A DNA stretch of 64,000 bases. It comes from Owenweeksia sp. GTDB lineage: Bacteria; Bacteroidota; Bacteroidia; Flavobacteriales; Schleiferiaceae. Below the pieces are notes generated by a model that worked only from the letters and a program-made list of their open reading frames with translations, was not told the DNA's origin and made no database searches. Shown piece by piece: positions 36,053-47,789 of the stretch; positions within the stretch are counted from its first letter, which is position 1, and the number at the start of each line of letters is the position of its first letter. The position numbers and the translations under genes are program-made. The stretch lies in contig NZNV01000017.1 of NCBI GenBank assembly GCA_002695025.1, positions 186,001 to 250,000 of the forward strand, written 5' to 3'.

Positions 36053-36502
36053 ATGAGCTTAAATAACCTTAAACCAGCAGAAGGATCTACCAAATCCCGC
36101 AAAAGGATTGCCCGTGGACAAGGATCAGGACATGGTGGTACTGCCACACGTGGCCACAAGGGTGCTAAATCCCGCAGTGGTTATAAGTCCAAGATCGGTT
36201 TTGAAGGAGGTCAGATGCCTTTGCAGAGACGTGTTCCCAAGTTCGGGTTCCGCAATTTCAACCGTGTTGAATACCGTGGGCTTAACCTGGATACCCTTCA
36301 GCAGCTGGTAGACAATAAGAAAGTAACCGATACCATTAACCTGGAAGTTTTAAGAGAGAACGGATTGATCGCTAAGAACGATCTGGTGAAGATTCTTGGG
36401 CGCGGTGAACTGAAGACCAAATTGAATGTAGAAGTGCACGCCTACTCTAAAACTGCCAAAGAAGCTATTGAAGCAGCTGGTGGTGAGGCAAAAACCCTTT
36501 AA
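36053..36502 (+). CDS. rplO: 50S ribosomal protein L15
   Basis: L15 (uL15) is a late-assembly 50S protein with a long basic N-terminal extension entering the subunit. The 149 residues start MSLNNLKPAEGSTKSRKRIARGQGSGHGGTATRGHKGAKSRSG (shown here for its Gly/Lys/Arg composition) and end in the globular part with AYSKTAKEAIEAAGG. It precedes secY by 11 bases, the standard order. Confidence 0.97.
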   Translation: MSLNNLKPAEGSTKSRKRIARGQGSGHGGTATRGHKGAKSRSGYKSKIGFEGGQMPLQRRVPKFGFRNFNRVEYRGLNLDTLQQLVDNKKVTDTINLEVLRENGLIAKNDLVKILGRGELKTKLNVEVHAYSKTAKEAIEAAGGEAKTL

Positions 36503-36513
36503 GAGGTTGTGGA

Positions 36514-37854
36514 ATGAAGCGATTTATTGAAACCATACAAAATATCTGGAAAATTGAAGAACTCAGGGAAAAGATCCTACTTACCCTGGGTCTTTTGCTG
36601 GTGTATCGTTTAGGATCCAACGTGGTATTACCTGGTATTGATCCTGAAAGTCTTACCAATCTTCAAAGCCAGGCCGATGGCGGGATTATAGGTCTTCTTA
36701 ATGCCTTTACCGGTGGAGCATTTGCCAATGCATCCATCATGGCACTAGGGATTATGCCCTATATCTCGGCATCTATTGTGATCCAGTTATTAGGTATGGC
36801 CGTCCCTACCATCCAGAAAATGCAGAAGGAAGGTGAAAGCGGACGGAGAAAGATCAACCAGATCACTCGCTTCCTAACCATCGCTATTACCTTTGCCCAG
36901 GCTCCCGGTTACATTGCTAACCTTATGAGCCAGAACGTGGCGCTTACTATCAGTCCTTCTGTGTTTTGGGTTACATCCATGGTAGTGCTTACCGCAGGAA
37001 CCATATTTGCAATGTGGTTGGGTGAGCGGATCACGGATAAAGGCATCGGTAACGGTATATCCCTGCTTATTATGGTAGGTATCATTGCCAGTCTTCCACA
37101 GGCCTTTCTACAGGAGATGGCTTCTAAGTTTGAGCGTCAGGGTGGTGGATTGGTACTCTTCGTAGTAGAGATCGCTGCATTGTATATTGTTATTCTGTTG
37201 GCTGTGGCCCTTGTGCAGGCAGTGCGCAGAGTACCTGTACAATACGCCAAGCGTACGGCCGGTGGACGTACTTATGCCGGTAGCATGGCACGTCAGTATA
37301 TTCCACTTAAGGTAAATGCAGCGGGAGTAATGCCTATCATTTTCGCACAGGCTATTATGTTTATTCCCGTGACTATTCTTACCTACAGTGGTCTGGAAAG
37401 TGAAAGCGCCAACATTATCGCAACTGCTTTCAGTGATATCCAGGGCTTTTGGTACAACTTTGTGTTTGCGGTGTTGATCATCCTCTTCACCTACTTTTAT
37501 ACGGCTATACAGGTAAACACCAATCAAATGGCTGAAGACCTGAAGCGCAATGGCGGTTTTATACCCGGTATTAAGCCAGGTAAAACAACAGCTGAGTTCC
37601 TGGATACCGTATTATCAAGGATCACCCTTCCGGGATCTATTTTCCTGGCAATACTGGCCATACTGCCTGCCTTTGCCATGATAGCCGGTGTGAATACGCA
37701 GTTTGCTTATTTCTATGGAGGAACAAGCCTGCTGATTATGGTAGGGGTAGTATTGGATACATTACAGCAAATTGAAAGTTACCTGTTGAACAGGCATTAT
37801 GATGGCCTGATGAAATCAGGTAAACTGAAAGGAAGAGCAATTAGCGCGATATAA
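36514..37854 (+). CDS. secY: SecY protein-conducting channel subunit
   Basis: SecY is the core of the Sec translocon. The 446-residue protein has ten hydrophobic segments, the plug-region start (RLGSNVVLPGIDPESL), ALGIMPYISASIVIQLL, the TM7-8 region and cytosolic loop with QEMASKFERQGGGL, and the C-terminal RHYDGLMKSGKLKGR. The fifth cytosolic loop with the conserved Arg (NGGFIPGIKPGKTTAEFLD) is intact. adk and map, which often follow secY, are absent; infA comes next after 27 bases. Confidence 0.98.
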   Translation: MKRFIETIQNIWKIEELREKILLTLGLLLVYRLGSNVVLPGIDPESLTNLQSQADGGIIGLLNAFTGGAFANASIMALGIMPYISASIVIQLLGMAVPTIQKMQKEGESGRRKINQITRFLTIAITFAQAPGYIANLMSQNVALTISPSVFWVTSMVVLTAGTIFAMWLGERITDKGIGNGISLLIMVGIIASLPQAFLQEMASKFERQGGGLVLFVVEIAALYIVILLAVALVQAVRRVPVQYAKRTAGGRTYAGSMARQYIPLKVNAAGVMPIIFAQAIMFIPVTILTYSGLESESANIIATAFSDIQGFWYNFVFAVLIILFTYFYTAIQVNTNQMAEDLKRNGGFIPGIKPGKTTAEFLDTVLSRITLPGSIFLAILAILPAFAMIAGVNTQFAYFYGGTSLLIMVGVVLDTLQQIESYLLNRHYDGLMKSGKLKGRAISAI

Positions 37855-37881
37855 TTTTAAAAGAAGGAGTATACAAGTAAT

Positions 37882-38097
37882 ATGGCTAAGCAATCAGCAA
37901 TAGAACAAGACGGAACGATCATCGAGGCATTGTCCAACGCGATGTTCCGTGTTGAGCTGGAAAACGGACACGTAATTACGGCCCACATTTCCGGGAAAAT
38001 GCGGATGCACTATATTAAACTTCTTCCGGGAGACAAGGTAAAACTGGAAATGTCTCCTTATGATTTGACAAAAGGTAGAATAACGTACAGATATTAA
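37882..38097 (+). CDS. infA: Translation initiation factor IF-1
   Basis: IF-1 is the OB-fold factor that occupies the A site during initiation. The 71-residue protein contains [65 protein letters not shown], which matches the family over its whole length (given here as successive motifs of one domain). Its position between secY and rpmJ is usual when map is missing. The next gene starts 18 bases later. Confidence 0.97.
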   Translation: MAKQSAIEQDGTIIEALSNAMFRVELENGHVITAHISGKMRMHYIKLLPGDKVKLEMSPYDLTKGRITYRY

Positions 38098-38115
38098 ACA
38101 GAAGAAAGCTGAGCT

Positions 38116-38232
38116 ATGAAAGTAAGAGCTTCCATAAAGAAAAGGAGTGCCGACTGCAAGATCGTTCGCAGAAAAGGCAGATTATACGTAATTAACAAAA
38201 AGAACCCAAAGTTTAAACAAAGACAGGGATAA
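38116..38232 (+). CDS. rpmJ: 50S ribosomal protein L36, zinc-ligand-deficient form
   Basis: This short gene encodes 38 residues starting [20 protein letters not shown] and ending in the family tail KFKQRQG. L36 (bL36) stabilises 23S rRNA in the 50S base. The zinc form has C-x2-C-x12-C-x4-H. Here the first Cys is Ser (RSADC), one Cys remains, and the third Cys and His are replaced in VINKKNPKF, so zinc cannot be bound. It sits between infA (18 bases) and rpsM (16 bases), its usual place. Confidence 0.95.
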   Translation: MKVRASIKKRSADCKIVRRKGRLYVINKKNPKFKQRQG

Positions 38233-38248
38233 TATTAACTGAGTTTTT

Positions 38249-38626
38249 ATGGCGAGGATATCCGGTATTGATTTACCAAAAAACAAAAGAGGCGAAGTTG
38301 GGCTGACCTACATCTACGGAATCGGAAAGAGCCGTGCCCGTGAGATCCTGGATAAAGCTGGTATCGATTATGATACTCACGTTCAGGATTGGGATGATGA
38401 CCAGTTGACAGCTATCCGTAACGTGATTTCCGAAGGATTTAAGGTAGAAGGAGAATTGCGTTCTGAGATCCAATTGAACATCAAGCGCCTGATGGACATC
38501 GGATGTTACCGTGGTATTCGCCACCGTAGCGGCCTGCCACTGCGTGGTCAGAGAACCAAAAATAATTCGCGTACTCGCAAAGGAAAACGTAAAACTGTTG
38601 CCAACAAGAAAAAGGCAACTAAATAA
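38249..38626 (+). CDS. rpsM: 30S ribosomal protein S13
   Basis: S13 (uS13) is a head protein that contacts P-site tRNA and the 50S subunit. The 125 residues begin [26 protein letters not shown] and include [37 protein letters not shown], the C-terminal helix and tail signature. It opens the alpha-operon part, 16 bases after rpmJ. Confidence 0.98.
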   Translation: MARISGIDLPKNKRGEVGLTYIYGIGKSRAREILDKAGIDYDTHVQDWDDDQLTAIRNVISEGFKVEGELRSEIQLNIKRLMDIGCYRGIRHRSGLPLRGQRTKNNSRTRKGKRKTVANKKKATK

Positions 38627-38638
38627 CAGGAGTGACTC

Positions 38639-39037
38639 ATGGCTAAGAAGACTGCTGGAAAAGCAACAAGCAAAAAGAGAAAAGTGGTGGTTGAAGCTTC
38701 TGGTGAAGCGCATATCAACGCTACTTTCAACAACGTTATTATTTCCCTTACCAATACCAAAGGTCAGGTGATCTCATGGTCATCTGCCGGTAAGATGGGT
38801 TTCAGAGGATCTAAGAAGAATACTCCGTATGCCGCTCAGATGGCTGCAGAAGATTGTTCTTCCACCGCTTCCGACCTGGGTCTTAAGAAAGTTAAGGCTT
38901 ACGTAAAAGGTCCCGGTAACGGTCGTGAATCGGCTATCCGTGCTATCCATAACAGTGGTATCGAGGTAACAGAGATCATTGACGTGACCCCGATCCCACA
39001 CAACGGATGCCGTCCTCCTAAAAGAAGAAGAGTTTAA
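38639..39037 (+). CDS. rpsK: 30S ribosomal protein S11
   Basis: S11 (uS11) forms part of the platform next to the anti-Shine-Dalgarno end of 16S rRNA. The 132-residue protein has a basic N-terminus ([14 protein letters not shown]), [49 protein letters not shown] and the C-terminal [18 protein letters not shown], all canonical. Twelve bases separate it from rpsM. Confidence 0.98.
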   Translation: MAKKTAGKATSKKRKVVVEASGEAHINATFNNVIISLTNTKGQVISWSSAGKMGFRGSKKNTPYAAQMAAEDCSSTASDLGLKKVKAYVKGPGNGRESAIRAIHNSGIEVTEIIDVTPIPHNGCRPPKRRRV

Positions 39038-39058
39038 TCATTTTTATAAAGCTATATA

Positions 39059-39664
39059 ATGGCTAGATATACAGGTCCCAAAACTAAGATTGCCAGGAAA
39101 TTCGGAGACCCGATTTTTGGTCCTGACCGTTCATTTGAAAAGAAAAACTATCCTCCCGGTCAACACGGTATGAACCGTAGGAGAGGGAAGAAGTCCGAAT
39201 ATGCCATACAGCTGAGTGAAAAGCAAAAGGCCAAGTATACCTATGGCATCCTTGAGCGTCAGTTTGCCAACATGTTCGACAAGGCATCACGTGCCAAAGG
39301 TATTACCGGTGAGGTGCTCTTGCAGATGTGTGAAGCTCGTTTGGATAACGTAGTTTACAGACTAGGTATATCTCCCAGCCGTAGGGCTGCGCGCCAGCTG
39401 GTTTCTCACAAGCATATCATTGTTAACGGTGAGGTGGTGAATATCCCTTCTTACAATGTGAAGGCCGGTGATGTTATCGCAGTACGCGAAAAGTCAAAAT
39501 CACTGGAAGTAATCGAAAATGCCATTGCATCCCGCAAGGATCAGTATGAATGGCTGGAGTGGAATGATTCCACCAGAGAGGGCAAATTCCTAAGCGTTCC
39601 ACAGAGAGCTCAGATACCTGAGAACATTAAGGAGCAGCTTATCGTGGAATTGTACTCCAAATAA
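39059..39664 (+). CDS. rpsD: 30S ribosomal protein S4
   Basis: S4 (uS4) nucleates 30S assembly and, in E. coli, represses the alpha operon. The 201-residue protein has an N-terminal domain without the zinc Cys cluster ([21 protein letters not shown]) and the S4 RNA-binding domain ([44 protein letters not shown]). The 27-base gap to rpoA is AT-rich. Confidence 0.98.
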   Translation: MARYTGPKTKIARKFGDPIFGPDRSFEKKNYPPGQHGMNRRRGKKSEYAIQLSEKQKAKYTYGILERQFANMFDKASRAKGITGEVLLQMCEARLDNVVYRLGISPSRRAARQLVSHKHIIVNGEVVNIPSYNVKAGDVIAVREKSKSLEVIENAIASRKDQYEWLEWNDSTREGKFLSVPQRAQIPENIKEQLIVELYSK

Positions 39665-39691
39665 TCTTACACTAATAATATACAATTTGCT

Positions 39692-40684
39692 ATGGCAATT
39701 ATAAATTTCCAAAAGCCGGATCAGGTCATAATGAATCATGCCTCCGACACTGAAGGTCAGTTTGAGTTCAGACCTTTGGAGCCCGGATATGGATTGACCA
39801 TCGGTAATGCCCTGCGCAGAGTATTGCTTTCTTCACTGGAAGGTCATGCTTTTACCGCCCTGAAAATAGAGGGTGTGGAGCATGAGTTTTCCACCATCAA
39901 AGGAGTGGTGGAAGATGTGACTGAGATCGTCCTTAACCTGAAGCAAGTGCGTTTTAAAAGGCAGATCGAAGATCAGGATGAAGAAAAGGTTAACGTAAGC
40001 ATATCAGGCCAGGAAAAACTCACTGCCGGTGACATCAGCAAGTTTGTATCCGGTTTCCAGATCCTGAACCCTGACCTGGTGATCTGTAATATGGATCCCA
40101 GCGTTAAGCTCGAAATGGAATTGACCATTGAAAAAGGCAGGGGATACGTTCCTGCTGAAGAAAATAAAAAGAGCAATGCTTCCCTTGGTACTATCTTCGT
40201 AGACTCTATCTATACCCCTATTAAAAATGTAAAGTATAGCATTGAGAACTACCGTGTGGAGCAAAAGACTGACTTTGAAAAGCTCATTCTGGAGATCTCT
40301 ACGGATGGTAGTATTCACCCTAAAGAAGCTCTCACTGAGGCTGCCAAGATCCTCATCCACCACTTTATGTTGGTAAGCGATGAGCGCATTACCCTTGAAG
40401 ACAGCAAATCTTCTGAAGCCGACAATTACGATGAAGAGATCCTGCATATGCGTCAGCTCCTGAAGACCAAATTGGTTGATATGGATCTGTCCGTAAGAGC
40501 TCTGAACTGTTTGAAGGCGGCTGAGGTTGAAACCCTCGGTGATCTGGTAACCTATACCAAGAGCGACCTTATGAAGTTCCGTAACTTCGGTAAAAAATCG
40601 CTTACTGAGCTTGATGAATTAGTGGAAAACAAAGGTCTCCATTTCGGAATGGATATCGCAAAATATAAATTGGACAAGGAATAA
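39692..40684 (+). CDS. rpoA: RNA polymerase alpha subunit
   Basis: The alpha subunit assembles RNA polymerase and contacts activators and upstream promoter elements. The 330-residue protein has an N-terminal dimerisation domain ([31 protein letters not shown]) and a C-terminal DNA-binding domain (about 265-325) with [41 protein letters not shown], including the helix-hairpin-helix. It lies between rpsD and rplQ as in most bacteria. Confidence 0.98.
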   Translation: MAIINFQKPDQVIMNHASDTEGQFEFRPLEPGYGLTIGNALRRVLLSSLEGHAFTALKIEGVEHEFSTIKGVVEDVTEIVLNLKQVRFKRQIEDQDEEKVNVSISGQEKLTAGDISKFVSGFQILNPDLVICNMDPSVKLEMELTIEKGRGYVPAEENKKSNASLGTIFVDSIYTPIKNVKYSIENYRVEQKTDFEKLILEISTDGSIHPKEALTEAAKILIHHFMLVSDERITLEDSKSSEADNYDEEILHMRQLLKTKLVDMDLSVRALNCLKAAEVETLGDLVTYTKSDLMKFRNFGKKSLTELDELVENKGLHFGMDIAKYKLDKE

Positions 40685-40690
40685 TAACCG

Positions 40691-41275
40691 ATGAGACACG
40701 GAAAGAAATTTAATCATTTAGGCAGAACCGCTTCTCACCGTAAGGCTATGCTGGCCAATATGGCAAGCTCGCTTATTGAGCATAAACGTATCAATACCAC
40801 GGTGGCAAAAGCAAAAGCTCTAAAGGGCTTTGTAGAGCCTTTGATCACCAAATCAAAGAATGATACAACTCATAACCGGAGGATAGTATTCAGTTATCTC
40901 AGGAATAAGCATGCTGTTTCCGAACTGTTTCGCGAAGTGGTAGCCAAAGTTGGTGATCGTCCCGGAGGTTATACCCGCATCATTAAAACCGGTAACCGTT
41001 TAGGTGATAATGCCGAGATGTGTATGATAGAGCTGGTGGATTTCAACGAACTCTACAGCAACGAAAAAGCTTCCAAGTCCAAGTCTACCCGCAGAAGCCG
41101 CAGAGGTGGTAGTGGTAAGGCCGCGGATAAGCCAGCTGCCGAAACCAAAGCTGCCAAGGAAGATGAGGTGAAGGAAACCAAAAAAGCTGAAGAAGCTCCT
41201 AAAGCAGAAGCAAAGGAGCAGGCTCCAGAGGCAAAGGAAGAATCAAAAGAAGGTGAAGCTGATACGAAAGAATAA
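40691..41275 (+). CDS. rplQ: 50S ribosomal protein L17 with a charged C-terminal extension
   Basis: L17 (bL17) sits near the tunnel exit. The first ~120 residues are the normal protein ([21 protein letters not shown]..., then [32 protein letters not shown]). They are followed by about 70 residues of low complexity, first basic ([14 protein letters not shown]), then Lys/Glu/Ala-rich ([18 protein letters not shown]...). E. coli L17 has 127 residues in all. The tail is predicted disordered and would project near the exit site. It is the last gene before the super-operon terminator. Confidence 0.97.
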   Translation: MRHGKKFNHLGRTASHRKAMLANMASSLIEHKRINTTVAKAKALKGFVEPLITKSKNDTTHNRRIVFSYLRNKHAVSELFREVVAKVGDRPGGYTRIIKTGNRLGDNAEMCMIELVDFNELYSNEKASKSKSTRRSRRGGSGKAADKPAAETKAAKEDEVKETKKAEEAPKAEAKEQAPEAKEESKEGEADTKE

Positions 41276-41302
41276 GCATTGCATCATCAATTAATAATAT
41301 GA

Positions 41303-41340
41303 GGGATAAGGACTTTTAAAGTTTCTTATCCCTTTTTTTT
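41303..41340 (+). terminator. Intrinsic terminator of the ribosomal super-operon
   Basis: GGGATAAG (41303-41310) pairs with CTTATCCC (41325-41332), with a 14-base loop that can pair partly (ACTTT/AAAGT), followed by eight T. It lies 27 bases past the rplQ stop and 31 bases before carA, so it separates the two transcripts. Confidence 0.88.
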
Positions 41341-41354
41341 GCTTGCAAATACCC

Positions 41355-41362
41355 TAAATTTG
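41355..41362 (+). promoter_or_regulatory. -7 promoter element of the carA transcript
   Basis: TAAATTTG fits TAnnTTTG exactly and lies nine bases before the carA ATG at 41372, which implies a leader of only a few bases. No -33 TTG at 19-21 bases can be placed because the rplQ terminator T-tract occupies that position; the only TTG (41339-41341) is 13 bases away. Confidence 0.5.
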
Positions 41363-41371
41363 AAGCCTATT

Positions 41372-43776
<2,405 letters not shown>

Positions 43777-43798
43777 TTCGATAAAACAACAGTATTAA

Positions 43799-45103
43799 AT
43801 GGAAAGACTAAAGGAGCATTTCAGAACGAAAATAGATCCTGCGGTAAAGGAAATAAAAGACTTTATCAGCGAATATGGTGATGAAGTGATCGGTGAAGTA
43901 AAAGTAAGCCAGGTGTATGGAGGTATGCGTGGTATTACTGCACTCATCACCGAAACCTCCAAGCTGGACCCCAACGAGGGTATCCGGTTCAGAGGATACA
44001 GCATTCCCGAGCTTCAGGAAAAACTACCTGCCTATCCCGGAGGAGAGCAACCGCTACCGGAAGGTATTTTTTACCTGATGCTTTTCAATGAACTGCCGGA
44101 TGATGATGTAGTTCGCAGGGTAAGTAATAACTGGGCACGCAGGGCTACCATTCCTCCTCACGTGTTCAAGGTTATTGATGCCTTGCCATTTCACGCCCAC
44201 CCTATGACGCAGTTTGTAACGGGTATCATGGCGTTACGTACAGAGTCGGAATTCCAGCGTGCGTACCGGGCCGGTATCTCAAAGTCTGATTACTGGGAGC
44301 CCATTTATGAAGATGTGATGAACCTGATTGCGCGCTTACCGCGCCTGGCGGCCTACATCTACCGCAGGACGTATCACAATGGTGATCATATTGAACCGGA
44401 TTCCAAGCTGGACTGGGCGGGTAACTTTGCCCACATGCTGGGTTTTGATAACGAGGAGTTCCGTGAACTGCTTCGCTTATATATGACTATCCATGTTGAC
44501 CATGAAGGTGGTAACGTATCTGCCCATACTGTACACCTTGTAGGCTCTGCTTTAAGTGACCCTTACCTTGCTTTTGCTGCCGGTATGAACGGTTTGGCGG
44601 GTCCTCTGCACGGATTGGCCAACCAGGAAGTGATCCGCTGGATCTTTGCCATGCGTGATGAATTAGGTGGTGGACTGCCTTCCAAGGAGCAGATTGCCAA
44701 CTATGTGAAGAAAACCCTCAATGATGGTAAAGTAGTGCCCGGCTTTGGTCACGCTGTACTTCGCAAAACCGACCCACGTTATACTGCGCAGCGAGAGTTC
44801 GCCTTGAAACACATGCCGCATGATGATCTGTTCCAGATCGTAAGCCGTATTTATGAAGTGGTGCCTGAGATCCTGCAATCTACCGGAAAGGTGAAGAACC
44901 CCTGGCCAAACGTAGATGCACATTCCGGCCAGCTTTTGATGCATTACGGTTTAACACACTATGATTTTTATACCGTACTCTTCGGTGTATCCCGTGCGTT
45001 GGGAACATTGGCCAGCCTGCTCTGGGACCGTGCTTTAGGCTTCCCTATCGAAAGACCGGGTAGTACCACCACGGAATTACTGAAAGAGCGTTTTGCCAAA
45101 TAA
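43799..45103 (+). CDS. gltA: Citrate synthase, mitochondrial-like type
   Basis: This enzyme condenses acetyl-CoA and oxaloacetate to start the TCA cycle. The 434-residue protein carries catalytic His271 ([10 protein letters not shown]), His318 ([16 protein letters not shown]) and Asp373 (NVDAHSG). From memory the sequence tracks animal mitochondrial citrate synthase closely: [23 protein letters not shown] and [13 protein letters not shown] are almost the same there, and the protein lacks the N-terminal domain of the hexameric NADH-regulated E. coli enzyme. So it is probably a homodimer without NADH control. Follows eno by 22 bases and precedes a strong terminator. Confidence 0.96.
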   Translation: MERLKEHFRTKIDPAVKEIKDFISEYGDEVIGEVKVSQVYGGMRGITALITETSKLDPNEGIRFRGYSIPELQEKLPAYPGGEQPLPEGIFYLMLFNELPDDDVVRRVSNNWARRATIPPHVFKVIDALPFHAHPMTQFVTGIMALRTESEFQRAYRAGISKSDYWEPIYEDVMNLIARLPRLAAYIYRRTYHNGDHIEPDSKLDWAGNFAHMLGFDNEEFRELLRLYMTIHVDHEGGNVSAHTVHLVGSALSDPYLAFAAGMNGLAGPLHGLANQEVIRWIFAMRDELGGGLPSKEQIANYVKKTLNDGKVVPGFGHAVLRKTDPRYTAQREFALKHMPHDDLFQIVSRIYEVVPEILQSTGKVKNPWPNVDAHSGQLLMHYGLTHYDFYTVLFGVSRALGTLASLLWDRALGFPIERPGSTTTELLKERFAK

Positions 45104-45129
45104 AAGTAGAAACAAATTTTGTTGAATAG

Positions 45130-45153
45130 AAGCCCCGCCAAGCGGGGCTTTTT
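45130..45153 (+). terminator. Intrinsic terminator after citrate synthase
   Basis: AAGCCCCGC (45130-45138) and GCGGGGCTT (45142-45150) form a nine-base perfect stem with a three-base loop, followed by T residues. It lies 26 bases after the stop at 45103. Confidence 0.88.
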
Positions 45154-45190
45154 ATATTTTGCGGTACTGTATCAACTAATTTCAACGTGT

Positions 45191-46039
45191 ATGTTAGCCT
45201 TTCTTTCCCGGTTTTCAATCCTTGCCTGTTTTATATTTTTCTGTGGTAACATAATTGGGCAAACCTTACCCGTTATGACTTACAACATTCGCTACGCTAC
45301 AGAGCGTGACGGTGAAAACAGCTGGGAAAAACGTAAAGAAGCCATGGTACAACTTCTGGAAGATTATCACCCCATGATCATTGGTACCCAGGAAGGTCTG
45401 CATCACCAGTTGGAATACCTGACCAAAGAGCTGGGACCCTATAAATATATAGGGGTAGCCAGAGACGATGGTAAACAAAAGGGAGAGTTCAGCGCCATAT
45501 TATACGATACTACCCGTCTGGAGGTATCGCGTGAAAACACATTTTGGCTGATGGAACCCGGAGATAAGGATTCCATAGGCTGGGATGCGGCTTACAAAAG
45601 AATATGTACTTACGGCTTGTTCAGGGATAAGCTTTCCGGCAGTAGCTTTTGGGTTTTTAATGCTCACTTTGATCATGTAGGCTTGGAAGCCAGGAAACAG
45701 TCTGCCCAACAGATAAAAAATGTGTTATCCGAAAGGTGCGATAGTGAATCCAGGGTAATCATTATGGGCGACTTTAATAGTGAACCGGGATCAGAGCCTG
45801 TTCAAATCATTGAACGCTGGTATGCAGATGGGCTGAAGCTGGCCCGCGAAAAACAAAAAGAACCCCTTGGAACCTTTACGGGCTGGGATAAGGATGCAAA
45901 ACTGGACCGCAGGATAGATTATATCTTTGTGCATAATTTTGGAGTAGAGAAATACCTTCACCTGAGCGAAAGGCGGGGCGATGGCTATTTTATCTCGGAT
46001 CACCTGCCGGTTATGGCATGGCTGCGTCTTACTCAATAA
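45191..46039 (+). CDS. Secreted endonuclease/exonuclease/phosphatase-family hydrolase
   Basis: This metal-dependent phosphodiesterase has the DNase-I-like fold, with about 282 residues from the chosen ATG. That start gives a signal peptide (FSILACFIFFCGNIIGQ), so the enzyme is exported; the open frame to 45119 runs through the terminator. Catalytic motifs in order are TYNIRY, IIGTQEG, NAHFDHVG, IIMGDFNSEPGS, RRIDYIFVH and SDHLPVMA, the complete EEP set. Members cleave nucleic acids, phosphoinositides or sphingomyelin; the substrate is unknown. It converges on the family-39-like glycosyltransferase with a gap of only ten bases. Confidence 0.88.
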   Translation: MLAFLSRFSILACFIFFCGNIIGQTLPVMTYNIRYATERDGENSWEKRKEAMVQLLEDYHPMIIGTQEGLHHQLEYLTKELGPYKYIGVARDDGKQKGEFSAILYDTTRLEVSRENTFWLMEPGDKDSIGWDAAYKRICTYGLFRDKLSGSSFWVFNAHFDHVGLEARKQSAQQIKNVLSERCDSESRVIIMGDFNSEPGSEPVQIIERWYADGLKLAREKQKEPLGTFTGWDKDAKLDRRIDYIFVHNFGVEKYLHLSERRGDGYFISDHLPVMAWLRLTQ

Positions 46040-46049
46040 ACCACTGTTT

Positions 46050-47495
46050 TTATTTCCCGGTGGATGGCTCAGATGGTAAAGCATCCGCAACCCCGGGCTT
46101 TTTATACAGAATATAGTTTTCGGAGTGAATATCAATTGGTTGATATTGCCGATAATTAGCAGCAGATGACGGGGCAAGCACATAGGTAAGGTCTGCCTCT
46201 TCTTCATCTATGAGGTTCATGCTTCCATAACGGGCAAAATACCCATGTAAGCTTGAGTTCTTGCTTAGTGAAGAATCAATATTTATAGAACTACCTTCTC
46301 CAAAAGTATTCACAAGCCTGTAACAAGTCATTAAGCGGTCTTCATCACGTCCTATCTTTCCGGTGGATACTATGGAAAGTGTAATAGCGCTGAAAATAAG
46401 CGCCAGGCAAAGAGCTCCGGTGACCATCCTGGTTTTACGGTTGAACCCTGCAAGCCATCTTTCAATTACCGGTGCGGTAAGAAGACCCATGGCTGTTGCG
46501 AAAAACGGGAATACGGTAAGAATGTAAAACCCGCGTTGCTTTACACTGATCATGATAGGAAGAACACCTGCCATAACTATAAAACCAAAAAGCACCATCC
46601 ACTTGACACGTTGGGAAGGTATCGATTGAGAGGTGCCGATTTTTAGTAAGCCATAAAGCACAATGATCAAGGCAACGGAAAGGGGCAAGAGGCTTTGGAG
46701 AAAGAATTCCTTGATAATGGCAAAGCGTGAATCAACCGTTACGATATTTTGGCTGGCGTCAAGAACCTGGTGGTTAAAATAGGAGATCATGTTATTGGCT
46801 GCAGCATCGGATAACCAAAGCAGTAAAACTATAGGCAACACCGTGATAAGTACTAACAGTAAGGTTTCAAACACCATCCGGGAAAAAGACCTGTTTCGAA
46901 ACAGTAACCACATAAAAAAAGGCATACTCCAAATGTAAAGTCCCACGAACCCCTTGGTAAGCATGCTCAGGGATAACATGAGGCCACTCAAAAGCAGCAG
47001 CACTATTTTGCCATTGTCAGCAAATTTCAGGTAAAACAAGGCGGCCAAACTGACAAATACCATCAGGGTATTCTCAAGCATATTATTGGCGCAAGACCAT
47101 GATACGGTAGAAACGGTTATCCAAAAGAAGAGAGGTATCCAGCCTTTTTGATAAGACCCGGTGATGTGCTTCCAGATCAGCACAATGACCCACCCGCTAA
47201 TGATAAATGTAAACAGAGAATAGAACCGCTCCACCAGGAAGGAGTCACCAAATAGCCTGAACCATATACTTTGTAAACCCAATGCAAGAGGTGGATGCTC
47301 GTAGAAGTGGTTGAAAAATCCTAAAGAAAGATGCGGAGACCAGAAAGAGCCTTTTCCGTAGGCCATATTTCGGGCAATGGCTGCATACTGTAGCCCGTCT
47401 GAAAACATGCCATCTGAGAATAGTTGCGGTGCAGTAATCACTAAAAAAAGTGCACTTACCATCAAAAAAAAGATCACATGGTCTTTTGGTGACAT
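46050..47495 (-). CDS. Family-39-like membrane glycosyltransferase (ArnT/PMT type)
   Basis: This integral-membrane enzyme has about a dozen hydrophobic segments and uses polyprenyl-phosphate sugars as donors. The N-terminal loop FSDGMFSDGLQYAAIARNMA carries the acidic residues expected of the catalytic loop in PMT/ArnT-like (PF13231) proteins. The C-terminal ~90 residues form a soluble domain. I took the ATG at 47495 because it opens just before the first membrane helix as in homologues; the frame is open to an ATG at 47612, which would add 39 residues. It may glycosylate lipid A, a polysaccharide or protein; nothing near it settles this. Confidence 0.82.
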   Translation of the reverse strand: MSPKDHVIFFLMVSALFLVITAPQLFSDGMFSDGLQYAAIARNMAYGKGSFWSPHLSLGFFNHFYEHPPLALGLQSIWFRLFGDSFLVERFYSLFTFIISGWVIVLIWKHITGSYQKGWIPLFFWITVSTVSWSCANNMLENTLMVFVSLAALFYLKFADNGKIVLLLLSGLMLSLSMLTKGFVGLYIWSMPFFMWLLFRNRSFSRMVFETLLLVLITVLPIVLLLWLSDAAANNMISYFNHQVLDASQNIVTVDSRFAIIKEFFLQSLLPLSVALIIVLYGLLKIGTSQSIPSQRVKWMVLFGFIVMAGVLPIMISVKQRGFYILTVFPFFATAMGLLTAPVIERWLAGFNRKTRMVTGALCLALIFSAITLSIVSTGKIGRDEDRLMTCYRLVNTFGEGSSINIDSSLSKNSSLHGYFARYGSMNLIDEEEADLTYVLAPSSAANYRQYQPIDIHSENYILYKKPGVADALPSEPSTGK

Positions 47496-47661
47496 CGTAA
47501 GAGTATCAAGGCGGTTGGCTGCTAATATAGATATTAAGGGATTTAGTTTGAACAGGCCAATAATAGTAAGGCCTGAAAGTTTAAAGAAGGGCTTCAGTAA
47601 AGCATCGGCCAAAAAAGTTTTCCTAATTTATTCAAGCCTTTCTAATTCAGAAAAATAACTG

Positions 47662-47669
47662 TAAATTTG
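47662..47669 (+). promoter_or_regulatory. -7 promoter element of rpsA
   Basis: TAAATTTG followed by C fits TAnnTTTG exactly and lies 120 bases before the rpsA start, which implies a leader of about 115 bases. No clear -33 TTG is present. The leader can form a loose stem (AAGGTTT near 47707 with AAACCTT near 47753), which might matter for autogenous control by S1; that is speculation. Confidence 0.6.
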
Positions 47670-47789
47670 CAGCCCTTTTTTAGTGGAGTATAAGGTGCTT
47701 TAAAAGGTTTGTAAATCAAAAGTTTAACGACTTCCGTGCTTGTTGCCTTAAAAACCTTAGCAGGATTGCGGAATACAAAGATTTTCTGA

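Noticed and set aside
36514-37854. Possible adk or map gene next to secY
   Set aside because: The DNA between secY and infA is only 27 bases, so neither gene can be there.
24300-41275. Possible Shine-Dalgarno sites before ribosomal genes
   Set aside because: Upstream regions are AT-rich; occasional GGAG-like words are neither placed nor spaced consistently, in line with the phylum.
45151-45160. TATATTTTG as a -7 box for the EEP-family gene
   Set aside because: The spacing within the box is off by one from TAnnTTTG and no -33 partner is present, so it was not called.
46040-46049. Terminator in the ten-base gap between the convergent EEP-family and glycosyltransferase genes
   Set aside because: No stem of useful length was found around 46030-46090; termination must occur inside the opposing gene or be factor-dependent.
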